Below are positions 17,357 to 25,902 of a DNA stretch of 64,000 nucleotides, piece after piece (positions within the stretch are counted from its first letter, which is position 1; every line of letters starts with the position of its first letter). Both the position numbers and the translations under genes were made by a program. The DNA is from Polaribacter cellanae (lineage in GTDB: Bacteria > Bacteroidota > Bacteroidia > Flavobacteriales > Flavobacteriaceae). The stretch covers positions 992,001 to 1,056,000 of the forward strand of contig NZ_CP071869.1 in NCBI RefSeq assembly GCF_017569185.1. Reading direction: 5' to 3'. The notes below the pieces were generated by a model. That model had not been told where the DNA came from. It did not search any database and saw only the letters and a list, made by a program, of their open reading frames with translations.

Positions 17357-19000
17357 GCACTTTCATAAAACAACGCATCCCTTGTTTTTACGAGGGATTT
17401 GTTGTATTTTGTAGCTATAATAAACCCCGAAAATGGCCAATATAGGCAAAAAACGGGGTTTTAATTTCGATAATTATGAAAGTACGAAGAATTTCTGAAA
17501 TGCAACACCGCATTTCAATTTTTTCCCCTCAGCGAGAATTATGATGCTCATTATGCGCGATTTTTAGAGGGAGATTTAGGTAAAATCTACTCTGCAATTC
17601 CTTGGAATGATTTAGTTAGCTCTTTTGGTATTTCTGAACAATCAAAAGGGAGAAACTATCTTTTTAGTCCTAAAGGAAGACTAGGTTTAATGTTTTTAAA
17701 ACATTATGCTAATTGTTCAGATAGAAAATTGATTGAGCAACTAAACTCGAATTTAGACTATCAATTTTTCTGTGATATAGAACTAGGTTTTGAACGCTTA
17801 ACAAACTATAAAATAGTGAGCCAAATACGTTGTGAATTAGCAGAGAAACTCGATATTAATTCCATAGAAAAAATTCTATTCAACTCTTGGAAAAACGAAA
17901 TTGAAAACCCCAATCAAATTGTAATGGATGCTACTTGTTATGAAAGTGAAGTTCGTTACCCTAGCATCCAAAAATTACTTTGGGAGTCGGTTCATTGGTT
18001 GTACAATCAATTACGTAAAACCTGCTCTATATTAGGGGTTAAAATGATTAGAAGTAAATATATCAAGTGGAAAAAACGTTATCAAGGATTTAGTAAAATG
18101 CGAAGAAAAACCAAGTCGAAACGTATTTCATTAACCCGAGGTTTACTCAATCTGTTAAGTAAATTTATCAACTTTGAAAAAGAGTTGTCAGAAAATCACA
18201 ATATTGAGTTTATAGCTTTGTATTATAAGCGAATAAATACAATTCAAAGGATTTACAAACAACAAAAAGATCATTTTGATACAGGAGAAAAAATCAAAGA
18301 TAGAATTGTAAGCATTCAAAAGGATTATATTCGTCCTATTGTTCGAGGAAAGGAAGTAAAACCTGTTGAATTTGGAGCAAAAGTTAACAAAGTTCAAATT
18401 GATGGAATTAGCTTTATCGAACATATTAACTTTAATGCATTTCATGAAGGAAATCGTTTTATTCAAACAGTCCAAAAAGCACAAGGATTAACTCGAAAAA
18501 AAGTAAAAATAGCTGGAGCAGATAAAATTTATGCCACCAATAAAAATAGAAAACACTGTAGTTCTAAGAACATAGAAACAGACTTTATCCCCAAGGGAAA
18601 AAAGCCGAAAAATCATAAAGAAAAAAAGCAACTTAGAGCTATTATCGCAAAAGAAAGAGCTACAAGATTAGAAGGTTCTTTTGGAAAGGATAAAGAATAT
18701 TATCACTTACGAAAAATAAAAGCCAAAACTAAAAAGAATGAAATTCTATGGATATTCTTTGGAATACACACAGGGAATGCTCTTGAAATTGGCCGAAGAA
18801 AAATAGCTAAAACAGCACAACAAGTAGTCTAAATTTGAAGCATTGAATATAGTTTTATGGGAGAGGTATGTCTTGTTGGGAAGTTTTTAAGAAACTGAAC
18901 ACTTAAAACAGCTTTAAAACAAAAATTGAGGGTAGAATTTAAATAATTCTGCCCGCAATTTTAGCTGCATTTTTAAAAATAACCTATTTTCTGAATGTGC
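17357..19000. mobile_element. Complete insertion sequence, 1644 bp, 8-bp target duplication
   Basis: The ends are imperfect inverted repeats: GCACTTTCATAAAA on the left and the complement GCACATTCAGAAAA on the right. CGATTTAG occurs directly before (17349-17356) and after (19001-19008), a perfect 8-bp target duplication. The element carries one transposase gene. The perfect duplication and clean reconstruction of the target gene imply a recent insertion. Family assignment is uncertain; the transposase resembles IS5/IS1182-group DDE enzymes. Confidence 0.88.
17476..18832 (+). CDS. DDE transposase of the 1.64-kb IS, frameshifted near its start
   Basis: The long frame (from 17690, but open from about 17530) encodes YDAHYARFLEGDLGK, MFLKHYANCSDRKLIEQL, ATCYESEVRYPS and a C-terminal RLEGSFGKDKEYYHL, like IS5/IS1182-type transposases. 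The natural N-terminus MKVRRISEMQHRISIFSP begins at ATG 17476 in another frame; the two join across a T6C4 run at 17519-17528. One base too many there would inactivate the enzyme unless translation or transcription slips. Confidence 0.75.
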
Positions 19001-19189
19001 CGATTTAGACTACTATTTTGCAAAACAAACAGATTTTAGCAGTAATAATTCAGTAAAAACGAATTTCCCAGCACTGCATTTAGGTGTTGCTTACAACCAA
19101 GGTAGATTTGCTGTTGGTGTAAGATATGATGTTTTATATGACAAAAATAAGAGCGTATTCGCTTCGCCATTTTCGCCAGTTGTCCGTTT

Positions 19190-20215
19190 TTATTTTTGAT
19201 AATTTTTTAATTCTTTTAACAGAATTTCGTGCATTTCGTTCGTATAATCTAAGTGCGTAACTATTCTTATTCTTCCTTCTCCCATTGGTGTTAGTAAAAT
19301 ATTTTTATCTTTCATTGTATTGATAAAATTATCTGCTCCTATTTTTTCATCTACATAAAATATAACAATATTTGTTTCTATAGGTTCTATTTTTGTAACA
19401 TAAGAAACCGATTCTAAAACGGCTCCTATTTCCTGTGCTTTTTTATGATCTTCTGCCAATCTTTCTACATGATTATCTAGTGCATAAATGGCTGCTGCTG
19501 CTAAAAAACCAACTTGTCTCATTCCTCCACCAAGCAATTTTCTTAACCTTAATGCTTGTTCTATATCGTTTTTAGATCCTAACAAAAGAGAACCAATTGG
19601 CGCTCCTAAACCTTTAGAGAAACAGATAGAAATTGTATCGAATAATTGTCCATATTGCTTTGGAGTTTCGTTTTTAGCAACGAATGCATTAAATAATCGA
19701 GCTCCATCTAAATGAAACTTTAAATTATTTTCTTTAGTTATTTTTTCTATTTTTTTTATTTCTGAAAAATCCCAACAAGCACCTCCGCCTTTATTGGTAG
19801 TATTTTCTATACAAACTAGTTTTGTAAATGGTAAATAAATTTGTGGAGTTTCTTTTGCAATATCCTCTAATTGAGCTGCTGTAAACATTCCTCTATTTCC
19901 ATTAATTAAATTACAGGTAACTCCAGAATTAAATGCGACTCCACCACCTTCGTAATTGTAAACATGTGCGTATTTATCGCAAATTAGTTTATCTCCTGGT
20001 TGTGTATGTAATTTTATAGCTGCTTGATTTGCCATTGTTCCTGAAGGAAAAAATAAGGCATCTTCCATTCCAAACATGTTGGCTACTTTTTCTTGCAATT
20101 CATTTACTGTTGGATCCATTTTAAAAACATCATCACCAACTTTTGCATTCATCATTACCGCTAACATTTCTTTTGTTGGCTTGGTTACTGTATCTGAAAT
20201 TAGGTCTATAATCAT
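19190..20215 (-). CDS. ltaE: Low-specificity L-threonine aldolase
   Basis: LtaE cleaves L-threonine or L-allo-threonine to glycine and acetaldehyde with PLP. The protein begins MIIDLISDTVTKPTKEML, has the FPSGTMANQAAI segment near residue 62 and the PLP-Lys motif FSKGLGAPIGS near 200. ATG 20215 is chosen over upstream in-frame codons because it overlaps the stop of the preceding gene as ATGA, a translational coupling arrangement. Confidence 0.92.
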   Translation of the reverse strand: MIIDLISDTVTKPTKEMLAVMMNAKVGDDVFKMDPTVNELQEKVANMFGMEDALFFPSGTMANQAAIKLHTQPGDKLICDKYAHVYNYEGGGVAFNSGVTCNLINGNRGMFTAAQLEDIAKETPQIYLPFTKLVCIENTTNKGGGACWDFSEIKKIEKITKENNLKFHLDGARLFNAFVAKNETPKQYGQLFDTISICFSKGLGAPIGSLLLGSKNDIEQALRLRKLLGGGMRQVGFLAAAAIYALDNHVERLAEDHKKAQEIGAVLESVSYVTKIEPIETNIVIFYVDEKIGADNFINTMKDKNILLTPMGEGRIRIVTHLDYTNEMHEILLKELKNYQK

Positions 20216-20739
20216 AATAATTCTTTTAACGTTTTTTCTTGTTTTGGAGATTCTAAAATAATCCAATTTTTATAAGAAAATAGATTTTCTTTCCAATCTA
20301 CCATTCTTCTTTTTCTATTCCAATAAGTCTTAAAAATCCACAAAAATAAACTTTCTTTAGAAAATATTGTTGTTAAAGTTTCAAAGTTTTCTCCACAACA
20401 TTTTTCTTTTAAAAACACCCTTCTATAGGTTCTTATAAAGTATCTTCTAATAATTAAATTTAACGAATAATCTAACCAAATAATGGTGGTTGCTTCTTGC
20501 CAAATTGTATCTTTTAAAAGCGATTGATAACTTCCTGTAACAATCCATTCACTATATTTATTCACTTCATTATTTACGTCTTGTACAAATACAGCATTAT
20601 CTTTTTCTACCCAATTTGGCAAAAAATGCAAATCGTCTAAATCTATTTGTGTAATTGATAATTTTTTGGCTAATTTTCTACCTAAAGTTGTTTTTCCTGT
20701 ACAAGTTGTTCCTGTAATTATTATTTTTCTTTTCATCAA
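20212..20739 (-). CDS. P-loop kinase-like protein (adenylate kinase-related)
   Basis: A Walker A motif GTTCTGKTTLGRKLA lies near residue 9, followed by IDLDDLHFLPNW and WIVTGSYQSLL, the pattern of small topology-modulation/adenylate-kinase-like P-loop proteins. The substrate is unknown. Its stop overlaps the ltaE start by 4 bases, so the two are co-translated. The first two codons are both Met. Confidence 0.75.
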   Translation of the reverse strand: MMKRKIIITGTTCTGKTTLGRKLAKKLSITQIDLDDLHFLPNWVEKDNAVFVQDVNNEVNKYSEWIVTGSYQSLLKDTIWQEATTIIWLDYSLNLIIRRYFIRTYRRVFLKEKCCGENFETLTTIFSKESLFLWIFKTYWNRKRRMVDWKENLFSYKNWIILESPKQEKTLKELL

Positions 20740-20926
20740 AAAATTTAAAAAATATTAGACAATTATTTCACAAATTTACGTAGAGTTTACATAGAAATTC
20801 GCAGAGTTTTCTGTTATTTTATTGAAAATTTCTATGTTTTCTTAGCAAATCTTTATGTTACAATTTTTAACTTACAAAAAAACTAAACTTTCTCCTTGGG
20901 AGAAATGTCTTAAAGACAATGGGATT

Positions 20927-23341
20927 TCAATTCCCAATTGGCGAACCATCAGGAATTTTTGGCGCATCATTTTTCTTGAATGAAGATGGATTTTTCTGAA
21001 AATCTTCAATCATTTTAATCATTGCTTTATTGTACATATTTTGTATTCCTGTTGAATTGCTACTTTTTAATATCGATTTAATTTCACCTATTTTAAAATG
21101 TACAATTGCATTTACTTGTGCATATTGGTTTTTATTTGCGCCCAAAGCAAACAATTGTTCTAAAACATTGGTATTTACAACGTTTTGTAATTCTTGGTAA
21201 TAAACATCTTTATATTTTTTTTTGATGGTTTTGTTTATCAACTCATCAATCAATTCATTTAAACCTAACTGATTTTTATTCAAGCTTTTGTGAGCAATTA
21301 ATCTCGATGCTCTTTGAGGATTCAATAATAAATTCAAGGTCATTTCAGAAGCTGTTTCTACTGCAGAAAAAGCATCAAAAGCAACACCTAATTTGCTATT
21401 AAAAGATTCTCTACTTCTTCCATAACCCATTGCTCTTGGTGGAAAAAGCTCTAATTTTTCTTTCGGAATTGCAATTTCATCAACATTTATGGTTTGTAAA
21501 ACGGCTTGTAAAGCAATTCTTTCTGTAGTTCCAGAAACTCGTTTTACAACGGTTTGATTATCACCTTTTACAGCATAACTATATTCTAAACCTCCAATGA
21601 GTTTTACAGTTGCTTCTGTTTGAAAACGATGGAAAAAATAAAGTGGCACAAACACATCTTCCAACACAGAATAAGGTTCATTTGTTTTAATATTATCTGT
21701 AGAAAACTTTTCAATTGCCGTTTTTCTAATTTTTAGAATATTGTACAATTCATCATAAATATTGCCTCCATTATCCCACAAATGCGCAGAAGCACTTGCA
21801 CTTCCTTGGCTTCTTGCATCTTGGTCTGACAAATATTTTAATCCGTTTTTTGTAGCTTTTTCTAAAATTTTTCGAAGTTCCATTTCTTCATTTGCAGTAT
21901 CAGGAAAATCTTGGTACGAATACGCAACTGTTACTTTATCCCAAGCTCCAATTTTAGTATCATAGGCATCAGAAAAATCGATTTTACCATTTTTTAAACT
22001 AAATTTTGGATGTGGATAATCCATCACAGAAGCTCTGCCATTTGTACTTGCAGAAAAATTGTGTGCGAAACCTAAAGTATGGCCAATTTCGTGTGCAGAT
22101 AATTGTCTAATTCTTGCAATTGCCATTTGTAACGCAAAATCATCTTCCACAGTATTATTTTTATATGGAGCTTGCAACGCTTGTGCAATTAAAAAATCTT
22201 GACGAATTCGTAAACTCCCTAAACTTACATGACCTTTAATAATTTCGCCAGTTCTTGGGTCAGAAATACTACTTCCATAACTCCAACCTCTTGTAGATCT
22301 ATGTACCCATTGCACCATATTATAACGAACATCTAATGGGTCTGCTCCTTCTGGTAACATTTTAATTTGAAAAGCATCTTTATAACCAATTGCCTCGAAA
22401 GCTTGGTTCCACCAGCTTCCTCCATCTAATAATGCAGAACGAACTGGTTCTGGAGTTCCTCGATCTAAATAATAAATAATAGGTTCTTTTGCTTTAGAAA
22501 TTGTTGCATTTGGGTTCTTTTTTTCCAAACGATGTCTGTAAATAAATCGTTTTTTAATGGATTGATTTACGGGCGTTGCATAATCTAAATAAGACATTGG
22601 GAAACTTCCAGAACGTGGATCGTAAACTCTTGGTTTGTACTTATTATCTGGCAACTCCACAAAAGAATGATGTTGATGTACAGTTACCAAACTCGCATCT
22701 GGAGTTACACTTCTAATATTGTATCCTTTTGGAGAACCTTTAAAGGTTAGCATTACATCGAACTCAATATTCTTTGGAAATGCTTTTGTTCTCTCTAAAT
22801 TAAATGCCGATTTACTTTTATCTAAACTGTAATTTCCTTGGTTATTTTTTGCCAAAGTTTGGGCTACTCCATGTGCATCTCTCATAAAAAAAGTGGTGGC
22901 ATCTACTAAATACGTTCCCTTTTTTTCTTTTTTGATTACAAAACCGTGTAAAACCGATTTTGCAAATGCTTCTTTTACGGATTGTTTTTCCTCTTTATTA
23001 TCAGTAATTGCTCGGAAATCTAAATTTGGCTGTATTAGCATTAACTTATTCCCAGCTTTTTTAAAATGAACGACTACTCCACTTCCTAATTGCCCACGAT
23101 CTAAACCAATATCGTTCGAACCAACTCCTTCCGAAAGTGAGCGTACATATAAGAAATCGCTATTTAATTTATTTACTTGTAAAAATATTTTATCTTCATT
23201 TTCATCGTAATAAAAAGTAAAATATCCATCGAATTTTGTAATTCCTTTTTGGAGTTTATCTCCAGACTTCTCTATAAAAAACTGAGAAAAACCATTCAAA
23301 GAAATAGTAATGAATAAGAAAACGAGTAGTATTTTTTTCAT
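20927..23341 (-). CDS. Secreted zinc-dependent metalloprotease (DUF4953/DUF5117 type)
   Basis: An N-terminal signal peptide (LLVFLFITISLNGFSQ) precedes a large N-terminal region and a metzincin core with HEIGHTLGFAHNF near residue 418 (HExxHxxGxxH) and the Met-turn SVMDYPHP about 20 residues on. The 804-residue length and the DUF5117-like N-terminal segment fit the zinc-dependent metalloproteases widespread in Bacteroidota. It stands alone between ltaE and prfB. The 187-bp gap downstream holds no gene. Confidence 0.88.
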   Translation of the reverse strand: MKKILLVFLFITISLNGFSQFFIEKSGDKLQKGITKFDGYFTFYYDENEDKIFLQVNKLNSDFLYVRSLSEGVGSNDIGLDRGQLGSGVVVHFKKAGNKLMLIQPNLDFRAITDNKEEKQSVKEAFAKSVLHGFVIKKEKKGTYLVDATTFFMRDAHGVAQTLAKNNQGNYSLDKSKSAFNLERTKAFPKNIEFDVMLTFKGSPKGYNIRSVTPDASLVTVHQHHSFVELPDNKYKPRVYDPRSGSFPMSYLDYATPVNQSIKKRFIYRHRLEKKNPNATISKAKEPIIYYLDRGTPEPVRSALLDGGSWWNQAFEAIGYKDAFQIKMLPEGADPLDVRYNMVQWVHRSTRGWSYGSSISDPRTGEIIKGHVSLGSLRIRQDFLIAQALQAPYKNNTVEDDFALQMAIARIRQLSAHEIGHTLGFAHNFSASTNGRASVMDYPHPKFSLKNGKIDFSDAYDTKIGAWDKVTVAYSYQDFPDTANEEMELRKILEKATKNGLKYLSDQDARSQGSASASAHLWDNGGNIYDELYNILKIRKTAIEKFSTDNIKTNEPYSVLEDVFVPLYFFHRFQTEATVKLIGGLEYSYAVKGDNQTVVKRVSGTTERIALQAVLQTINVDEIAIPKEKLELFPPRAMGYGRSRESFNSKLGVAFDAFSAVETASEMTLNLLLNPQRASRLIAHKSLNKNQLGLNELIDELINKTIKKKYKDVYYQELQNVVNTNVLEQLFALGANKNQYAQVNAIVHFKIGEIKSILKSSNSTGIQNMYNKAMIKMIEDFQKNPSSFKKNDAPKIPDGSPIGN

Positions 23342-23436
23342 CTTGAATATATTTTCTATAAATCTATAAAATAAGAATCGACTTTTAAAAGAAGAGTTCT
23401 TAAAATTTCATTTATTTTTGTTCAAATTCTAAAAAA

Positions 23437-23527
23437 CACCACGAATTCACGAATTAAAATCAAAATGTTTTTTTTAGTGTGATTTTTAAATAATTTTCAC
23501 GGTTAAAAATTCGTGAATTCGTAGCTT
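23437..23527. repeat. Inverted repeat pair, CACGAATTCACGAATT type
   Basis: CCACGAATTCACGAATT near 23437 and its approximate complement AATTCGTGAATTCGTAG near 23509 bound a short AT-rich loop between the metalloprotease and prfB. Related half-sites occur at 58491, 59833 and 60107. Confidence 0.5.
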
Positions 23528-23536
23528 TTAAGTCGT

Positions 23537-24631
23537 ATGATTACACAAGACCAACTCAAAAATATTTCTGAAAGAATTGAAAAGCTAAAATCTTATTTAG
23601 AGATTGATAAAAAGCTGATTGAAATTACTAACGAAGAAGAAAAAACAGCAAATCCTGATTTTTGGAACGACCCCAAAAAAGCAGAAATTATAATGAAAGA
23701 ACTTCGTTTTAAAAAACAATGGGTGGCAGATTACAAGAAAGCTATCACTTTAAATGAAGATTTACAGGTTTTATATGACTTTTATAAAGAAGGAGAAGTT
23801 GAAGAAACTGAAATTGAAGAACAGTTTAAAAAAACAAGTACTTTTTTAGAAGATATTGAGTTTAAAAACATGCTTTCGGAAGAAGGGGATTCCTTATCTG
23901 CCACCATACAAATTACTGCTGGTGCTGGCGGAACAGAAAGTTGCGATTGGGTAGAAATGCTCTCGAGAATGTACACAATGTGGGCAGAAAAGCAAGGTTT
24001 TAAGTTAAAAACACTCAATTATCAAGCAGGAGATGTTGTTGGTATTAAAACAATTACTATAGAAATCGATGGCGATTATGCTTTTGGCTGGTTAAAAGGA
24101 GAAAATGGTGTGCACAGATTGGTGCGCATTTCTCCTTTCGATTCGAATGCAAAAAGACACACTACTTTTGGTTCGGTGTATGTTTTTCCTGTGGCTGATG
24201 ATTCTATTGAAATTGAAATAAACCCTACAGATATCGAGATTGTTACAGCAAGATCGAGTGGTGCTGGAGGACAAAATGTAAACAAAGTAGAAACCAAAGT
24301 TCAGCTAACGCATAAACCCACAGGAATTCAAATTTCTTGTTCCAATTCTCGCTCTCAGCATGACAATAGAGCGACTGCATTAAAAATGCTAAAATCTCAA
24401 TTATACGAAATTGAGTTGCAAAAACAACAAGCAGCAAGAGACGAAATTGAGTCTGGAAAATTGAAAAACGAATGGGGAAGCCAGATTCGTAATTATGTAA
24501 TGCATCCTTATAAATTGGTAAAAGACGTAAGAACTGGGCATGAAACTGGGAATGTAGATAATGTAATGAATGGAGATATCAACCCATTTTTAAAATCTTA
24601 TTTAATGTTGAATGGACAGAAGGATTCTTAA
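23537..24631 (+). CDS. prfB: Peptide chain release factor 2
   Basis: RF2 ends translation at UAA and UGA. The SPF stop-codon recognition tripeptide (RISPFDS) is near residue 197 and the catalytic GGQ ([12 protein letters not shown]) near 243. The 364-residue frame is continuous: [10 protein letters not shown] replaces the region where many prfB genes have an in-frame UGA and a programmed +1 frameshift, so that autoregulation is absent here. Confidence 0.95.
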   Translation: MITQDQLKNISERIEKLKSYLEIDKKLIEITNEEEKTANPDFWNDPKKAEIIMKELRFKKQWVADYKKAITLNEDLQVLYDFYKEGEVEETEIEEQFKKTSTFLEDIEFKNMLSEEGDSLSATIQITAGAGGTESCDWVEMLSRMYTMWAEKQGFKLKTLNYQAGDVVGIKTITIEIDGDYAFGWLKGENGVHRLVRISPFDSNAKRHTTFGSVYVFPVADDSIEIEINPTDIEIVTARSSGAGGQNVNKVETKVQLTHKPTGIQISCSNSRSQHDNRATALKMLKSQLYEIELQKQQAARDEIESGKLKNEWGSQIRNYVMHPYKLVKDVRTGHETGNVDNVMNGDINPFLKSYLMLNGQKDS

Positions 24632-25417
24632 TAAAAAGCAATATATTTTTACAGGAATTTTCATTATAACTTTGGTGATTCCCAGTATTTTACTGGTTTT
24701 AATTGGTCTGGAACAGGAAGTTCTTTTGCCTTATATAGTTCTTTGGCAAATTCTTACAAAAGTATTTCCACTTCTTTAGATGCTGCAAATTTCGATGAAA
24801 AACTAATTCCAGTTTTAGAGAAAGTTCTAAAAGATTCTCACCAAAAAAAGTTTATTATATTGCATACACTTGGAAGCCATTTTAGGTATAATTATCGCTA
24901 TCCAGATAATTTTAAAGTTTTTAAACCAACACTAAAAAAAGGATTGTCTACAGAAACAACAAACAGTATTTCTAATAAAAAAGAAATTATAAATAGTTAC
25001 GACAATTCAATTTTATATACAGATTTTGTTCTGAGCAAAATTATTCATAAATTGAAGAAAAAAAACGTAGTTTCTTATATGTATTACATTTCCGACCATG
25101 GAGAAAACTTATTTGATACAGAGGACGGTAAAATTCTTCACGGTTTTGAAACTCCAAGTAAATTCGAAATAAAAATTCCATTATTTATCTGGACATCGAA
25201 AAAATACAATCATAAATATTCAGAAAAAATAGAGAATTTAAACAAAAATATCAATCAAAAAATATCCTCTGCAAATACGTTTCAGACAATTTTAGATCTG
25301 TCTCATATCTCATATCCAAATTTCGAAAAACAACAGAGTTTTGCCAATAAAAAATTTGATACTTTACAAAAAAGAACCTTTTACACCGTAAATAAAACAG
25401 TTTTAAAATTAGATTAA
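24632..25417 (+). pseudogene. C-terminal remnant of an EptA-like sulfatase/phosphoethanolamine transferase
   Basis: From about FDEKLIPVLEKVLKDS the frame matches the C-terminal part of lipid A phosphoethanolamine transferases: FIILHTLGSHFRYNYRYP, YISDHGENLFD and HGFETPSKFEIKIPLFIW. The five N-terminal membrane helices and the catalytic Thr region are missing. The frame is open back to the prfB stop with sequence of unclear origin. The TTG at 24743 would be the first usable start. Non-functional unless the stub has a new role. Confidence 0.7.
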
Positions 25418-25418
25418 A

Positions 25419-25760
25419 ATGATAAAAATATACCACAATCCACGTTGTTCTAAATCGAGACAAGGTTTAGAAATTTTAGAAAAATCAGGAAATTTATTTG
25501 AAATTATAAAATATTTAGATGTTGTTCCTTCCGAAGAAGAATTAACGGAAATTATAGAATTATTAGACATCTCTCCTATTGAATTGGTTCGTAAAAACGA
25601 GAAAATTTGGAAAGAGAATTATAAAGGCAAAGAATTATCTAATCCCGAAATTATAAAAGCCATGGTCGAAAACCCAAAACTAATTGAAAGACCTATTGTA
25701 ATAAACGATAATAAAGCGGTTGTTGGGAGACCTCCAGAGAATATTTTATCGATAATTTAA
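25419..25760 (+). CDS. arsC: ArsC-family arsenate reductase-like protein
   Basis: The 113-residue thioredoxin-fold protein begins IKIYHNPRCSKSRQGLEIL with the active-site Cys and ends with the typical RPIVINDNKAVVGRPPENIL. Such proteins reduce arsenate with glutathione/glutaredoxin-type thiols; the wider ArsC/Spx/YffB family has other roles, so arsenate is not certain. It begins one base after the stop of the sulfatase remnant; no ars operon surrounds it. Confidence 0.82.
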   Translation: MIKIYHNPRCSKSRQGLEILEKSGNLFEIIKYLDVVPSEEELTEIIELLDISPIELVRKNEKIWKENYKGKELSNPEIIKAMVENPKLIERPIVINDNKAVVGRPPENILSII

Positions 25761-25902
25761 AACTATTTTGTTTAAATTTTATTTAGAAAAACAACGTTTA
25801 ATTTAAAAACGCATTTAGTTAATTTTCTTTAACTTTTTTTTAACAAAGACAAATTAAACTTAGTTGGAGTTTTACTGTCCTAAATAAAAAAAACAACAAA
25901 TT

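Larger units (their letters stand above)
17059..19199 (+). pseudogene. Outer-membrane beta-barrel protein gene split by an IS
   Basis: The 5' part (17059-17356) encodes a signal peptide (MKKILSVLCICLSLTCFSQ) and a barrel start ending GIQFSSDL; the 3' part (19001-19199) resumes DLDYYFAKQTDFSS and ends FASPFSPVVRFYF. Removing the IS and one copy of the 8-bp duplication restores a single frame of about 165 residues. The family is common in flavobacteria and often carries the misleading name alpha-ketoglutarate decarboxylase; a small OmpW/OmpA-like barrel is more plausible. Its last codons overlap the end of ltaE. Confidence 0.85.

Noticed and set aside
17690..18832. ATG 17690 as the true transposase start.
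   Set aside because: Conserved transposase sequence (YDAHYARFLEGDLGK, SPKGRLGL) lies in frame upstream of it, so the real gene starts earlier and is frameshifted.
23537..24631. Programmed +1 frameshift expected in prfB.
   Set aside because: The frame is continuous from ATG and no CTTTGAC-like site is present.
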